DNA of 64,000 nt from Actinomycetales bacterium (GCA_016711095.1 JADJTP010000001.1:744001-808000), one strand, 5' to 3'. Counted from the stretch's first letter, positions 1-10,185 are shown. A program made the numbers and translations. Notes: generated by a model not told the origin, from the sequence alone.

Positions 1-87
1 CAGTCGGGCGTTCTCGAATATCGACGGCCGTCTCAGACCCAGCCCGGCCTCCCCCCGGGTTTGATCCTCCGTTCGAGGAGACGGATC

Positions 88-636
88 ATGAAACAGAGAA
101 CGTTCCGACGATTCTTTGCCAGTCTCGCCACCATGTTTTCCTTGGTCGTCCTGGCCACCAGCGCGTCCGAATCCGCACATGCCAGCGGGTGGATGTACCC
201 CCAGGCCTACTGGACGGTGAACTCCAGCAATCTCCACGTCTGGGGCAAGGGATATGTGCGCGACTACGCCTGCGGTCTCAAGGACTGCGCAGACGGGAGC
301 AACCACTACGTTCAGGCCGGACGGCTCTCCGGTGCCTACAAGAGCAACGCCACCCGAGCCAGCAGCGCCATGAAGTTCACCGGCGCTGCGTTGTCCGTCA
401 GCGTCTCAGCCTCGGGGGCCTCGGCAGGCTTCAGCTCTTACAACGACGCATGCCAGCACGGCTGGTGGGACGGCAGCGCCTACTGGGTCTCGGTCGACTT
501 CGGGACCGCCGTCATCTGCAAATCCTCGACGTGGGGCTGGGTGAGCACGATGCACACCAGCGTGACGGGTGCTTCCCGGTTCGGCAGCTCATGGTCGGTG
601 CGTTCGGCTGACGCCTACAAGCAGGTCGGCGCATAG
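88..636 (+). CDS. Secreted cysteine-containing protein of unknown function
   Basis: Predicted exported protein of 182 residues. The ATG at 88 is preceded by a GAGGAG ribosome site at 75-80, so I prefer it to an upstream TTG at 61. The N-terminus is a classical signal peptide: basic MKQRTFRRF, a hydrophobic core, then Ala-His-Ala with cleavage expected near residue 35. The mature part is rich in Ser, Trp, Tyr and Gly and has four cysteines, enough for two disulfides. I do not recognise the family; size and composition recall small secreted bacteriocin-like or surface proteins, but nothing here proves that. The stop lies 2 nt before the lipoprotein gene at 639, and an ABC exporter follows, so the four genes probably form one unit. 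Confidence 0.7.
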   Translation: MKQRTFRRFFASLATMFSLVVLATSASESAHASGWMYPQAYWTVNSSNLHVWGKGYVRDYACGLKDCADGSNHYVQAGRLSGAYKSNATRASSAMKFTGAALSVSVSASGASAGFSSYNDACQHGWWDGSAYWVSVDFGTAVICKSSTWGWVSTMHTSVTGASRFGSSWSVRSADAYKQVGA

Positions 637-638
637 CG

Positions 639-2312
639 TTGAACCGAGGGTGCGGCAACGGCGCTCGCGGCCATTCGCGTGGTGCCGTTGCCGCACTCGT
701 CTGCCTGAGCGTGACCGCCTGCTCCGGGACCAGCGCTCAAAGCTCCGAGGGCTTGCAGCGACCGGCCTGGAGTGCGGCGACGCTCTCCATGTTGGTCAGC
801 GGGCTGCACGAGGAGAACGGGCAGACGGTCATGCTCGTGCCGCCCCTGTCGGCTGCCGATTTCTACACCACCTCGTTGGCGCTGGTGGCCGCCGGGCCAC
901 AGGTCCGAGATCTGGTCGAGAAAGTCGGCCCCGATCTGGTCGCGGGACAGATGCGTGAAGGGCTCACACCGCGGAGTTTGGCCACCTCGGTCGCTGGCCC
1001 AGCGCCGACAGCTGTGGCGGTGCTACGGGCCGATGACCGCCTCGGCCTGCTGAGTTCCACAGACCGCTCGGGGCTAACGGCCGTTCTCGACGAAGAACTC
1101 GCCCAGCAAGGCGGGGATGTCTATGTCGCCGCCGCGCGCGCCGAGTTGGCTCATCGCCTGGGCCATCGGGTCCAGGACGCCGACGCGAAGCTGATCGGCC
1201 CTTTGGCGTCCGTCGGCTGCACCGGATCCGAGGCCCTCTTTGCCCTGGGGGCGGCGGTGCCGTGGATCCCCGAGCAGCGTGGTTGTGCTCCTGCGCAGGT
1301 GCGCGAGTTGTGGTCTTCGGAGGCGGCGAAGCTCAGCGCTGCCCTGAACGACCACTCGGGCGCCGTGGGCTTGGGGGAGGCCGAAGCGCTCGTGGCTCTC
1401 GCCGTGCTCTCATCCCCGGACCAGCGCGCCACCATCGAAGCGCTGCTGCGCCAGATGGACACGATCGTGGCCGCGAGCCGGGTCACCGACGTCACGCCAG
1501 TTGCAGCGGACCTCGCACGAGCCGCCGACGTCCTCAAGGTCACCCGCACCCTGCCAGGGGTCTTACGTAACCACTTGGAACTCGTCGTCCGCGGCACTGG
1601 CGAGGCCGTCGTTGCGTTGCTCGACACCGCCGGGGTCGCACTCGTCCTTCGCACGGTCCGCGCCCTCGGCGGGTCAGCGCCGAGCGTCGCAACCGTTGCA
1701 CGGGACCCGATCGAGAAGCTGGATCTCGCCCTGGCCATGGCACCCCAAGGCGGACCATCCGCCGACCTCGTGCCGGAGGTGACCGTGGCTCTCGGTGACC
1801 CGGCCGCCCTCGCCGGCGAGGGCGGCCGGCGTCCCACCGTGGTCCTACGGGCCCTGTCCGTCGTCGGACCACCAGGTTGCAACATCCCCGGCGCCCTGCA
1901 AGTCGCGCGGACCTTCGCAACCACCGCCCCGGCAACCCCAGAAGCGGGCGAGAGTCTGCCGCGAGCCTGGGCCATCCGGCTGCTGACCACCTGCGGGTTC
2001 GGTCCCGAGGTGCAGCGAGAACGAGAGATCCTCATGAGCAAGCACGGCAACCTTCTCGGGTCGGCGGCACGTCCCGGTGGTTCTCGCCCGGGCCTGGTCG
2101 AGGCCTGGCAGGCGGCGTCGGTCATGTGCGCGCTTTCCCCGGAGTCGATCCCGCAAGAGGACTACTGGCTGTCCTACCGCGACGAGGGGACCACGATCGG
2201 CGGAGCTCGCGATAGCCAGGGCAGTTACGTCGACCTGACCGCTACCTTCTACTTGGCCACGTTGACCGATCCCGATCGCTCCCCGTGTGTGACCACGGGC
2301 GTGCTCGGATGA
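639..2312 (+). CDS. Large lipoprotein of unknown function
   Basis: Predicted lipoprotein of 557 residues. It starts at a TTG only 2 nt after the preceding stop, which suggests translational coupling. The N-terminus carries a signal peptide ending in a lipobox (V-T-A-C), with lipidation expected on Cys28. The long mature part is rich in Ala, Leu and Val and looks mainly alpha-helical; I see no catalytic motif and do not recognise a family. Its place between a secreted Cys-containing protein and an ABC transporter suggests a surface partner, for example a binding, maturation or immunity component. That role is inference. Confidence 0.7.
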   Translation: MNRGCGNGARGHSRGAVAALVCLSVTACSGTSAQSSEGLQRPAWSAATLSMLVSGLHEENGQTVMLVPPLSAADFYTTSLALVAAGPQVRDLVEKVGPDLVAGQMREGLTPRSLATSVAGPAPTAVAVLRADDRLGLLSSTDRSGLTAVLDEELAQQGGDVYVAAARAELAHRLGHRVQDADAKLIGPLASVGCTGSEALFALGAAVPWIPEQRGCAPAQVRELWSSEAAKLSAALNDHSGAVGLGEAEALVALAVLSSPDQRATIEALLRQMDTIVAASRVTDVTPVAADLARAADVLKVTRTLPGVLRNHLELVVRGTGEAVVALLDTAGVALVLRTVRALGGSAPSVATVARDPIEKLDLALAMAPQGGPSADLVPEVTVALGDPAALAGEGGRRPTVVLRALSVVGPPGCNIPGALQVARTFATTAPATPEAGESLPRAWAIRLLTTCGFGPEVQREREILMSKHGNLLGSAARPGGSRPGLVEAWQAASVMCALSPESIPQEDYWLSYRDEGTTIGGARDSQGSYVDLTATFYLATLTDPDRSPCVTTGVLG

Positions 2313-2331
2313 CCGAAAGGCTGAACTGACC

Positions 2332-2421
2332 GTGGAAGAGAGCACCAACCCGACCCGCAGGGTCACCCGAGCGTTCTCGGGCGTTGGGCTGGCCCTTTTC
2401 GTCCTGACAATGCGCCGATGA
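2332..2421 (+). CDS. 29-residue hydrophobic small ORF
   Basis: A GTG-started ORF of 29 codons, too short for usual gene callers. It has a polar N-terminus (MEESTNPTRR) followed by one hydrophobic stretch (AFSGVGLALFVLTM) and a basic end (RR), the shape of a single-pass membrane peptide. Its TGA overlaps the ATG of the following ABC ATPase gene (ATGA), so it could be a coupling leader or a real micropeptide. A weak GAAAGG lies 12 nt upstream of the GTG. Whether it is translated cannot be decided from sequence. Confidence 0.35.
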   Translation: MEESTNPTRRVTRAFSGVGLALFVLTMRR

Positions 2422-3338
2422 CGGACGCCTTGGTCGAGATCCGAGACCTCACCAAGACGTTTGGCCGTGGTGCCCGGCGTGCCGGGCCTGCGGTCGACGG
2501 ACTGTCCCTTGATGTATCCCCGGGCGGCATCTTCGGCCTTCTCGGTCCCAACGGGTCGGGAAAGACCACCACGCTGCGGATGCTCTTCGGGCTTGTCCGC
2601 CCCGATGCGGGCTCGATCAGGGTGCTGGGCAGGCCGGTACCGCAACACTTGTGGGAGGTCGCACCGCAGATGGGGGCACTCATCGACGGTCCTCGGCTGC
2701 TCCCGAACATGACGGGACGGCGCAACCTGGAGCTGTTAGCCGCGATACGGAGCATCGCCCCCAACCGCATCGACGAAGTGCTTGAGCTGGTCGCACTCGC
2801 GCATCGGGCCGGCGACCAGGTGCGGACCTACTCGCACGGCATGCGCCAGCGTCTGGCCTTGGCCGCAGCGATCCTGGGTCGACCTCGGCTTCTCGTCCTC
2901 GACGAGCCCAGCAACGGGCTGGATCCAGCAGGGATGTCCCAGATGCGCGCGTTCATCACTCAGCTCGCCCAGCAGGGGGACGTCACAGTGGTGTTGTCCT
3001 CGCACCTGCTGTCTGAGGTGGAACAGGTGTGCGATCGGGTGGCCATCCTCAATCAGGGTCGGCTGGTGAGCTCCGGGCCCCTGAAGGAGATCCTCAGCTC
3101 GGCTGCCTCCGGGCCGTGGGTGCGGGTGCGTTGCGAGGACCCGGTGCGGGCCGCTGCGATCCTCACGGCGTTCGGTTGCACGGTCGAGGGTGTTGCCGGC
3201 GGGATCCGCGTCGCAGGGTCCGACCAACGGGAGGTGCTCAGCCGCCTGCTGGACGGCGGGCTCACCGTCCAGGGCGTCAGCGAAGACCAGCGCACCCTGG
3301 AGGAGGCCTTCCTCACGGCCACCGGTGAATCGACATGA
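2418..3338 (+). CDS. ABC transporter ATP-binding protein (BcrA-like)
   Basis: Cytoplasmic ATPase of an ABC exporter, 306 residues. Walker A is GPNGSGKT at residues 43-50; the signature is a variant (SHGMRQR) just before Walker B (LLVLDEP), and a switch histidine follows in SSHLLSEVE. Length and the C-terminal extension match the CcmA/BcrA group that drives drug, lantibiotic or bacteriocin export and immunity. It overlaps the permease gene by 4 nt (ATGA), so the two are surely one transporter. The substrate is unknown; the secreted protein and lipoprotein upstream are the obvious candidates. Confidence 0.9.
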   Translation: MTDALVEIRDLTKTFGRGARRAGPAVDGLSLDVSPGGIFGLLGPNGSGKTTTLRMLFGLVRPDAGSIRVLGRPVPQHLWEVAPQMGALIDGPRLLPNMTGRRNLELLAAIRSIAPNRIDEVLELVALAHRAGDQVRTYSHGMRQRLALAAAILGRPRLLVLDEPSNGLDPAGMSQMRAFITQLAQQGDVTVVLSSHLLSEVEQVCDRVAILNQGRLVSSGPLKEILSSAASGPWVRVRCEDPVRAAAILTAFGCTVEGVAGGIRVAGSDQREVLSRLLDGGLTVQGVSEDQRTLEEAFLTATGEST

Positions 3339-4306
3339 GGAACCTTGTGCGATCCGAGCTGCTTCGCCTTCGCAGTCGTCAGGCCATTGTTGCGATCGTG
3401 CTGTGCGCTGCGGGGTTGTTGCTCGCGCTCATGGTGGGGCAGGTCCTCGCGCACACCGACGACTACGCCAGCGCTCGCGAGGCCTTCGTCGCCCAGCGCA
3501 CTCTGACCTATGAGGACGACCTTCAGTCCTACCGGGCGACATTGGACAGTGTCGGGGTCGCTCAGATGCCCGTGGGTTCGCGCGAGGTGTCGCTGGCCGA
3601 ATACCTGGATGGGCAGGAGTTCACCGGAGGCGTAGCAGACATCCCCACGCGGCGGTTCGTCACAGCGACGCTGACCAGTGAGATGGCCAAGATCGCCAGT
3701 GTCGTTGCCGCCATCGCGGCCTTCACGGTCGGCGCGACGAGCGCCGGTGCAGAGTGGGCCGCGGCCACCCTGCCTGCCCTGCTCACCTGGGAACCTCGCC
3801 GGTTGCGCTTTGTCGTGGCCAAGATGCTGGCCATCGCCGCGCTCGCGGTCGCCCTGGCCGTGGTCCTGCATGGCATCGTGCTCGGGCTGAGCTGGGTGGG
3901 TGGAGCCTGGCGGGGAACACTCGAAGGGCTCACGACCTCGTGGTGGGTTGATGCGGTGCAGACGGCGGCGCGCGGCACATTGATCGCCGCCCTGGCATCG
4001 GCCGCGGGCTTCCACTTGTCGCTGCTCACCCGGTCAACGGGCTTTGCCGTGGGGGTCGGTTTCCTCTATCCGGCGGTTGTCGAGTCGGTGTTGCAGGGCC
4101 TGCGACCCGAAGCCGAGCAGTGGACGATTCGCGGGACGGCGGGGGCCTTCCTCGACGGGGGAACCGCCCTGCTCATCCCGCAGATGGACCAGCCTCTGCT
4201 CGTCGTGACCATCGCCGCGCTCCCTGCCCTGCTGACGGTCCTCGCGTATGCCGTCCCCCTTGCCATGGTTTCCGCGCTGGTATTCACCAGGCGCGATATC
4301 ACCTGA
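3335..4306 (+). CDS. ABC transporter permease
   Basis: Membrane subunit of 323 residues paired with the ATPase at 2418. The first helix spans about residues 16-36. A large outside loop carrying mixed charged residues follows (about 37-105), and then about five more helices. This is the ABC-2 layout seen in bacitracin/lantibiotic-type exporters. The start overlaps the ATPase stop (ATGA), indicating tight coupling. It closes the presumptive four- or five-gene accessory unit that begins at 88. Confidence 0.85.
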   Translation: MRNLVRSELLRLRSRQAIVAIVLCAAGLLLALMVGQVLAHTDDYASAREAFVAQRTLTYEDDLQSYRATLDSVGVAQMPVGSREVSLAEYLDGQEFTGGVADIPTRRFVTATLTSEMAKIASVVAAIAAFTVGATSAGAEWAAATLPALLTWEPRRLRFVVAKMLAIAALAVALAVVLHGIVLGLSWVGGAWRGTLEGLTTSWWVDAVQTAARGTLIAALASAAGFHLSLLTRSTGFAVGVGFLYPAVVESVLQGLRPEAEQWTIRGTAGAFLDGGTALLIPQMDQPLLVVTIAALPALLTVLAYAVPLAMVSALVFTRRDIT

Positions 4307-4462
4307 CGCCCCCGAGGCCCCGAGGTGCGGCGCGGCATACTATTCGCGCCACGCCCGTCCCAGGCGTAACACGGGTTTCTTCAGCCACTCAACTACGCTC
4401 TTACCACACGGGGGGTCAATCCTCGGCCCTTGCGCTGCCCGCCTCGACCGGAGACCGTTCGT

Positions 4463-5233
4463 ATGATCTTGTTCGACAGCGTGACCAAGACCTACCCCAA
4501 GGCCACCCGGCCAGCACTGGCCGAGGTCTCTCTGGAGGTCGAACGGGGCGAGTTCGTCTTCATCGTCGGCACATCGGGGTCGGGCAAATCAACGATGCTG
4601 CGTTTGGCCATCCGTGAAGAGCGCGCGACAAGCGGCTCGGTGCTGGTCGCGGGGCGGGAGCTGCGGGCGCTGCCTGACCGGAAGGTGCCGTTGCTTCGCC
4701 GGGAAATCGGAACGGTCTTCCAGGACTTCCGACTGCTACCCGGAAAGACCGTCTTCCAGAACGTCGCCTTCGCACTCCAAGTGATCGGCAAATCCCGCTC
4801 GATCATCCGCCAGACCGTCCCCGAGACGCTTCGAGTCGTCGGTCTGGACGGCAAGGAGAAGCGCTACCCGCATGAGTTGTCCGGCGGTGAACAGCAGCGG
4901 GTCGCGATCGCCCGTGCCATCGTCAACAAGCCGGCAATCCTGCTCGCCGACGAGCCGACCGGCAATCTCGACCCGGCCACAAGCCGCGAGATTGTCCGGC
5001 TGCTCGACCGAATCAACCGCTCGGGGACGACCGTGGTCATGGCGACGCACGACCACGAGATCGTGAACGAGTTCCGCAAGCGCGTCATCGAGCTCGATGA
5101 AGGCAAGCTCGTGCGCGACCAGGTCGGCGGGGACTACGGCACGACGACTTCTGCCATCCCGGTCATCCGCCTGGATGAGGCCGGTGAACCCGGCCAAGCC
5201 GGCGATCCCGGCGAGACAGGGGAGGTCCGCTGA
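4463..5233 (+). CDS. ftsE: Cell division ATP-binding protein FtsE
   Basis: ATPase of the FtsEX complex, which sits at the septum and activates peptidoglycan hydrolases from inside the cell. The 256-residue protein starts [12 protein letters not shown]. It has Walker A GTSGSGKS near residues 37-44, the signature LSGGEQQR, and Walker [14 protein letters not shown]. The ATG at 4463 is chosen because it aligns with the usual FtsE N-terminus; an in-frame start at 4430 would add an unsupported extension. The Gly/Glu-rich C-terminal tail (about residues 225-256) is longer than in enterobacterial FtsE. The stop overlaps the ftsX start by 1 nt. Confidence 0.95.
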   Translation: MILFDSVTKTYPKATRPALAEVSLEVERGEFVFIVGTSGSGKSTMLRLAIREERATSGSVLVAGRELRALPDRKVPLLRREIGTVFQDFRLLPGKTVFQNVAFALQVIGKSRSIIRQTVPETLRVVGLDGKEKRYPHELSGGEQQRVAIARAIVNKPAILLADEPTGNLDPATSREIVRLLDRINRSGTTVVMATHDHEIVNEFRKRVIELDEGKLVRDQVGGDYGTTTSAIPVIRLDEAGEPGQAGDPGETGEVR

Positions 5234-6141
5234 TGGGTGCAACCTTCATGCTTGGTGAGCTCGTCGGGGGACTGCGCCGCAATCTGTCGATGGCGGTCTC
5301 GGTCGTCCTCGTGACGATGATCTCGATGTATCTGCTGGGGCTCGGCCTGCTCGCCCAGCGCCAGGTCGACACGATGAAGGACTACTGGTACGACCGGGTC
5401 CAGGTCAGCATCTTCCTCTGCGTCGAAGGCTCGCAATACGCGGCATGCGCCGGCAAGGCGACGACCACGGTCCAGCGAGAGCAACTCAGGGCCCAGCTCG
5501 AGCAGATGAAGCCTCCCATCAAGGACATCTTCTATGAGAGCCAGGCAGACGCCTTCAAACGTTTCCGGGAGCAGTTCAAGAACTCGCCGCTGGCCGACCA
5601 GGCCACCGAGCGGGCATTCGCCGACTCCTACCGGGTCTCTTTGACGGAAGCCGGAAAGTACGAGGTCGTCGTCTCGACCTTCCAGGGAGCCCCGGGAGTG
5701 GGCCGGGTGCAGGATCAGAAACAGCTGCTCGACCGGTTCTTCGCGTTCATGAGCGTCGTCTCATGGGGAGCGATCGCCCTGTCGGCGCTCATGGTGCTCT
5801 GCGCGATCCTGCTCATGGCGACGACGATCCGCCAGACCGCCTTCTCCCGGCGCCGAGAGACCGGGATCATGCGCCTGGTTGGCGCTTCCAACGGGACGAT
5901 CCAGCTCCCGTTCGTCATGGAGACCCTCGTATCGTCACTGCTCGGGGCGAGCCTGGCCATGGGGTTGCTGTGGGCGACGGTGCGCTATGGCGTCGGCGGG
6001 TATCTCAGCAAGGCGCTCGTCGACACGGCCTTCATCGGCGTCGGAGACGTGCTGGCCGTAGCGCCGTGGGTCGTCGGCGGGGTCACCGGTGTTGCCGTTG
6101 TGACTTCATGGTTCACGTTGCGACGCTATCTTCGGGTGTGA
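5233..6141 (+). CDS. ftsX: Cell division protein FtsX
   Basis: Membrane partner of FtsE, 302 residues. It shows the family layout: a cytoplasmic N-terminus, a first helix at about residues 20-42, a large extracellular domain (about 43-172) with two cysteines that may form a disulfide, and three C-terminal helices. FtsX transmits FtsE ATP hydrolysis to an outside peptidoglycan hydrolase. The M23 coiled-coil protein encoded directly downstream is the likely client. The start overlaps the ftsE stop (TGATG). Confidence 0.95.
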   Translation: MGATFMLGELVGGLRRNLSMAVSVVLVTMISMYLLGLGLLAQRQVDTMKDYWYDRVQVSIFLCVEGSQYAACAGKATTTVQREQLRAQLEQMKPPIKDIFYESQADAFKRFREQFKNSPLADQATERAFADSYRVSLTEAGKYEVVVSTFQGAPGVGRVQDQKQLLDRFFAFMSVVSWGAIALSALMVLCAILLMATTIRQTAFSRRRETGIMRLVGASNGTIQLPFVMETLVSSLLGASLAMGLLWATVRYGVGGYLSKALVDTAFIGVGDVLAVAPWVVGGVTGVAVVTSWFTLRRYLRV

Positions 6142-6214
6142 TAACCAGGGGGTGGTTTGGCATGTCACCAGGTGCACCAGCGCCCAGGACCCGACAAGTG
6201 TGCCCAAGGGGCCG

Positions 6215-7546
6215 ATGATGTTCGCGAAGCAGAGTGGGCGTCGGCGGGGATCCGGGTGGACCGCGTCCGCCCCCGCGGTGCTTCTGGCGGCCGCGATGCT
6301 CACGACGTATGCCGGGCCGGCCGCCCTTGCGGGAACCGACGACGAGCTGCGCGCCGCGAGCGCCGAGGTCGAGTCCCTCGAGGCCGCGCTCGAAGACACG
6401 TCGGCCGAGCTCGCGACGGCATACCTGGCATTGCAGCAGGCACAGGCGCAGCTGCCCGCAGCCCGAGCCCGCGTGGCCACCGCCGATGCCGCGGCCCTGA
6501 CCGCCGAGCGACACAACCAGCAGGTCGGCGAGCAACTGGCCGTCGCCGAGGCCAATATCGCGCGCGCCGAGGAGGCTGCGGCGACCAACGCCAGCACCAA
6601 GGAGCGGACCCAGCGGACCCTCGATGCCTTTGCGGCGGACATGTTCCAAGGGGATGGTCAAAGTCAGCTCTCGGTGGCTCTCGGAGCGACGAGCGCCGAC
6701 GACTTCGCGACCCGCCTGGTGCTGGCCGACACCGTGTCGGCGATGACCAACCAGGCGCTGGACAACCTCGCGGCTGCGAAGGCCGACGGCGCGGCGACCG
6801 AGGCCTATCTCGACGCGGTCCGCATCGAGGTCGCCGAGCTGAAACGGCAAGCGGAGCTTGCCCTCGCCGAAGCCCAGGCCAGGCGCGCGGAGGCCCAACA
6901 GGCCCAGGATGCCCTCGACACGCTCGTCGCGCAGCAGGATGCGCATGCGAACGACGTGGCCACCCGCAGGGCCGGCGAGCTCGCGGCCCTCGCTGCTGCC
7001 GAAGCCGAGAAGGAGCAGCTGCGCCAGGCCCTCGCCGAGGAGGTCCGCCGGGCCAAGGCGCAGGAGGCGGGCCGGATCTCAGCCGCTGCCGAGGCGGCTC
7101 GCAAGGCCGGCAAGCCCGCACCGGTCGTGGCACCGCCACCGCAAACCAGGACGGGTTTCCTCAGTCGGCCGATTTCCGGGGGTCGAATCAGCTCGGAGTT
7201 CGGCATGCGATTGCACCCGATCCTCAACTATTGGCGGTTGCACTCCGGGATGGACTTCGCCGTCGGGTGCGGCACACCGATCCACGCCGCCGCCGACGGT
7301 CGCGTCGTCAGCGCGGGCTGGGGCGGCGGCTATGGCAACCGAATCGTGCTCACCCATGGCGTGCAGCGAGGCGTCGTGTTGATGACGACCTACAACCACA
7401 TGTCCGGGTTTGCCGTCCGCGGCGGGTCGGTGAGCCGTGGCCAGGTGATCGGCTACGTCGGCACGACCGGCAGCTCGACCGGGTGCCACCTGCACTTCGA
7501 GACACTCCAGGACGGCGGGTACGTCAACCCGCGCATCTGGCTCTGA
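6215..7546 (+). CDS. Coiled-coil M23 family peptidoglycan hydrolase
   Basis: Exported endopeptidase of 443 residues, the probable effector of FtsEX, playing the part EnvC or RipC plays elsewhere. The ATG at 6215 (or 6218) follows AAGGGG and gives a signal peptide ending near GPAALAG. Residues of about 45-290 are an Ala/Glu/Arg-rich coiled coil. The C-terminal LytM domain carries the zinc ligands in HSGMDFA and HLHFE, so it should be enzymatically active, unlike degenerate EnvC. A GTG at 6152 would lengthen the N-terminus and spoil the signal peptide. Confidence 0.9.
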   Translation: MMFAKQSGRRRGSGWTASAPAVLLAAAMLTTYAGPAALAGTDDELRAASAEVESLEAALEDTSAELATAYLALQQAQAQLPAARARVATADAAALTAERHNQQVGEQLAVAEANIARAEEAAATNASTKERTQRTLDAFAADMFQGDGQSQLSVALGATSADDFATRLVLADTVSAMTNQALDNLAAAKADGAATEAYLDAVRIEVAELKRQAELALAEAQARRAEAQQAQDALDTLVAQQDAHANDVATRRAGELAALAAAEAEKEQLRQALAEEVRRAKAQEAGRISAAAEAARKAGKPAPVVAPPPQTRTGFLSRPISGGRISSEFGMRLHPILNYWRLHSGMDFAVGCGTPIHAAADGRVVSAGWGGGYGNRIVLTHGVQRGVVLMTTYNHMSGFAVRGGSVSRGQVIGYVGTTGSSTGCHLHFETLQDGGYVNPRIWL

Positions 7547-7612
7547 CGGCAGAGCTTTGGCTCCCGCGGGGTAGCGTTGCCTTGCTGTCAGCACTAGAGG
7601 AGGTGCCCTGTC

Positions 7613-8083
7613 GTGGCCAAGGAACGCGGTCGCAAAGTGGTCGCGAGTAATCGCAAGGCGCGCCACGACTATCACATCGAGGACACCTTCGAGGCCGGGC
7701 TGGCGCTCATGGGCACCGAGGTCAAGGCGTTGCGGGCCGGCCGGTGTTCTCTCGTCGACGGCTACGCCCAGTTTTCCGGTGACGAGTTGTGGCTCGAGGG
7801 GGTGCACATCCCCGAATACACCCAGGGCACCTGGACCAACCATGCGCCCCGTCGGCGTCGCAAGCTGCTGCTGCACCGGGAGGAACTGGCCAAGATCGCG
7901 AGCAAGACCCGCGAGAAGGGCCGCACGATCGTGCCGCTCGCCGTCTATTTCAAGGACGGGAGGGCCAAGGTCGAGATCGCCCTCGCGACGGGCAAGCGGC
8001 AATACGACAAGCGTCAAGCACTCCGCGAACGGCAGGACACCCGCGAGGCCGACCGGGCCATCCACTCGCGGAGCGCCCGGTGA
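7613..8083 (+). CDS. smpB: SsrA-binding protein SmpB
   Basis: tmRNA-binding protein of 156 residues that delivers SsrA to stalled ribosomes. It starts at a GTG behind a strong AGAGGAGGT site at 7596-7604. The family blocks are present: NRKARHDY near the start, [10 protein letters not shown], and the basic C-terminal tail that enters the decoding centre. Its RNA partner ssrA lies about 5 kb downstream on the same strand (13308). The stop overlaps the following GTG start (GTGA). Confidence 0.97.
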   Translation: MAKERGRKVVASNRKARHDYHIEDTFEAGLALMGTEVKALRAGRCSLVDGYAQFSGDELWLEGVHIPEYTQGTWTNHAPRRRRKLLLHREELAKIASKTREKGRTIVPLAVYFKDGRAKVEIALATGKRQYDKRQALRERQDTREADRAIHSRSAR

Positions 8084-10185
8084 AAGCGACAACCCACCGG
8101 TATGCCGCCCGCCGACTCGCCCGGCTGTACTGGATCGGCTCGCTGGTTTTCGCAGGAGTGCTGGCCGGACTCGGTTCCCTTGCGGCGCCGGCCGCCGCCA
8201 GTGTGGCGTCGACCCCGCCCGGCGCGGCCTCGAGCCAGGCCGGTGCCGTCTCGACCTCGCCCGGTGAGCGGGCGGCATACCGGGAGGCGTTGGCGGCGGT
8301 TGGGAGCTGGGGTGCGCCGTCGGCCTTGGCCGAGCCGGCCCTGATCCTGCCCGGGGTCGACCGGATGGGGTCCTTCGAGTCCGCGTTCGTCGTCGACCGC
8401 GACGGGGGTCTGAGCGTCACCGAGACGATCAGCTACACCTTCGACAGCGCGGCCGGGGTGCGGCGCGGGATCTTCCGCAACGTCACCGTCCGCCAAGGGG
8501 TCCAGGACCGCCCCGACGTCTATCGTTACCTCGCGCTCAGTGGTGTCTCGGCGAGCAGCCCGACCGGCGCCAATGCGACCGTCGCCCTCGTTGACAACGG
8601 GGCCCAGGTGCAGATCCGGCTCGGGTCATCGTCGGCGACCGTGAGCGGCACGCAGACCTACGTTCTGCGCTACAAGCTCGCCAACGTCGTCAACCCGTTT
8701 ACCGAGAGCCAGACCGCCGAGCTCTTCTACAACGTTGTCAAGGACGACTCGGTCCCCAAGAACGCGGTCACGCTGTCTGTCACCGGCCCAGCCCCGACGA
8801 CCGAGGTGCGCTGCACGCGTGGGACCGGCGCCGACTGCGACACCGCGACCGGCGGGGCGACGGCGCGGTTCGCCGTGACGAACCTGGCTGCCGACGAAGA
8901 CCTGACCATCGCAGCGCGCTATCCGCTCTCGGCGTTCGGCGTCATCGCGCCCGATATCCGGACCGGAGGACAGACCGGGCCCGGGGCGGGGATGGACCAA
9001 GGGCTGGCGAAGGCTGCCAGCCTCGCCTCGGTCGCCGGTGGCCTGCTGGCCCCGATCCTGGCCTTCGTCGGGATGGGCCTGCTCGTGGCCACTCGGGGGC
9101 GCGACGAGTGGTATGCCGGTCTCACGCCCGGGCTGACTCCCGGCCCCCTGGCCGACAGTGAAGCACGTGAAGCACCCGTTCGCCGGGGGCGCGTGCCGAC
9201 CGTCGCGGTCCAGTTCAACCCGCCTCCGGGCGTCCAACCGGGGCTTGTCGGCACGGTCATCGACGAGTCGTCCGACACCCTCGATGTGTCGGCGACGGTC
9301 ATCGACCTTGCAGTCCGCGGCTTCCTGCGTATCGAGGAAGTCGAGGGGTCGGGGATGTTTGCCCGCACCGACTGGTCGCTCACCGTACTGCCGGCACCCG
9401 ACGGCGAAACGCTGCGGCCCTATGAGGAGACAGTGCTGCGCGGGCTCTTCCACCAGGGCAGCCCGGTGTTGCTCTCGCAGTTGAAGAACCACTTTGCGAG
9501 CACGTTGTCCTCCGCCAAGGACCAGATGTACGACGAGGTGCTGCAACGTCGATGGTTCCGTAAGTCGCCGCAGAGCCAGCGAATGGCCTGGCGTGGCTTG
9601 GGGTTCTTCCTCATGGGCGGCGGGGTGGTGACCGCCTTCGCCTACGGTTCGATCTCCCGCGGAATCGACGGGGCCGGTGGCTTGTCTCTGCCGATCCCGT
9701 CCGGCTGGGTGTTGGGCGCCGGTCTGCTCGTGGCGGGGTTCATCGTGCAGGCGTTAGGGGCGCGGATGGCCTCGAAGACCGCCGAGGGCTCAGCCGTGCT
9801 GGCCCAGTCGTTGGGCTTTCGCCAGTACCTCGTGACGGCGGAGGCCAACCAGATCCGGTTCGAGGAGGCTCAGGAGGTCTTTTCGCGCTTCCTGCCCTAT
9901 GCGATCGTCTTCGGCGTTGCCGAGCGATGGGCCACCGTCTTCCAGGAAGTCGCGGCCGCCGCCGCGGCTGCCGGCCAGGGGATCGTCATGCCCAGTTGGT
10001 ACATCTACCACGGCGCCCTGTTCCCCGATTTCGGCAGCATCGCCAATGGGGTCGACTCCTTCTCGACCAATGCCGCCGGGACCTTCCAGTCGACCCCGGG
10101 GTCCTCGGGCGGCTCGGGCTTCGGATCTTCCGGCGGGTCGTTCTCCGGCGGGGGAGTGGGCGGGTCGTCGTCCGGCTCGTGGTGA
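8080..10185 (+). CDS. DUF2207 domain membrane protein
   Basis: Predicted membrane protein of 701 residues. The GTG at 8080 overlaps the smpB stop and yields a good signal or anchor segment (residues about 16-40). A DUF2207 ectodomain fills roughly 85-310, a helix lies at 315-335, a cytoplasmic domain follows, and two more helices lie near 505-525 and 542-560. The C-terminus is a Gly/Ser-rich tail ending in Trp, typical of this family. Function is unknown; relatives are membrane proteins of Gram-positive bacteria. Any earlier in-frame start would lie inside smpB and is rejected. Confidence 0.85.
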   Translation: MKATTHRYAARRLARLYWIGSLVFAGVLAGLGSLAAPAAASVASTPPGAASSQAGAVSTSPGERAAYREALAAVGSWGAPSALAEPALILPGVDRMGSFESAFVVDRDGGLSVTETISYTFDSAAGVRRGIFRNVTVRQGVQDRPDVYRYLALSGVSASSPTGANATVALVDNGAQVQIRLGSSSATVSGTQTYVLRYKLANVVNPFTESQTAELFYNVVKDDSVPKNAVTLSVTGPAPTTEVRCTRGTGADCDTATGGATARFAVTNLAADEDLTIAARYPLSAFGVIAPDIRTGGQTGPGAGMDQGLAKAASLASVAGGLLAPILAFVGMGLLVATRGRDEWYAGLTPGLTPGPLADSEAREAPVRRGRVPTVAVQFNPPPGVQPGLVGTVIDESSDTLDVSATVIDLAVRGFLRIEEVEGSGMFARTDWSLTVLPAPDGETLRPYEETVLRGLFHQGSPVLLSQLKNHFASTLSSAKDQMYDEVLQRRWFRKSPQSQRMAWRGLGFFLMGGGVVTAFAYGSISRGIDGAGGLSLPIPSGWVLGAGLLVAGFIVQALGARMASKTAEGSAVLAQSLGFRQYLVTAEANQIRFEEAQEVFSRFLPYAIVFGVAERWATVFQEVAAAAAAAGQGIVMPSWYIYHGALFPDFGSIANGVDSFSTNAAGTFQSTPGSSGGSGFGSSGGSFSGGGVGGSSSGSW

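Noticed and set aside
1151..2125. Long minus-strand frame opposite the lipoprotein
   Set aside because: It is the antisense shadow of a high-GC gene; Arg/Ser/Ala-rich with no domain.
7789..8079. Extension of the DUF2207 protein into smpB
   Set aside because: Sequence there is the shifted reading of smpB; GTG 8080 gives a proper membrane start.
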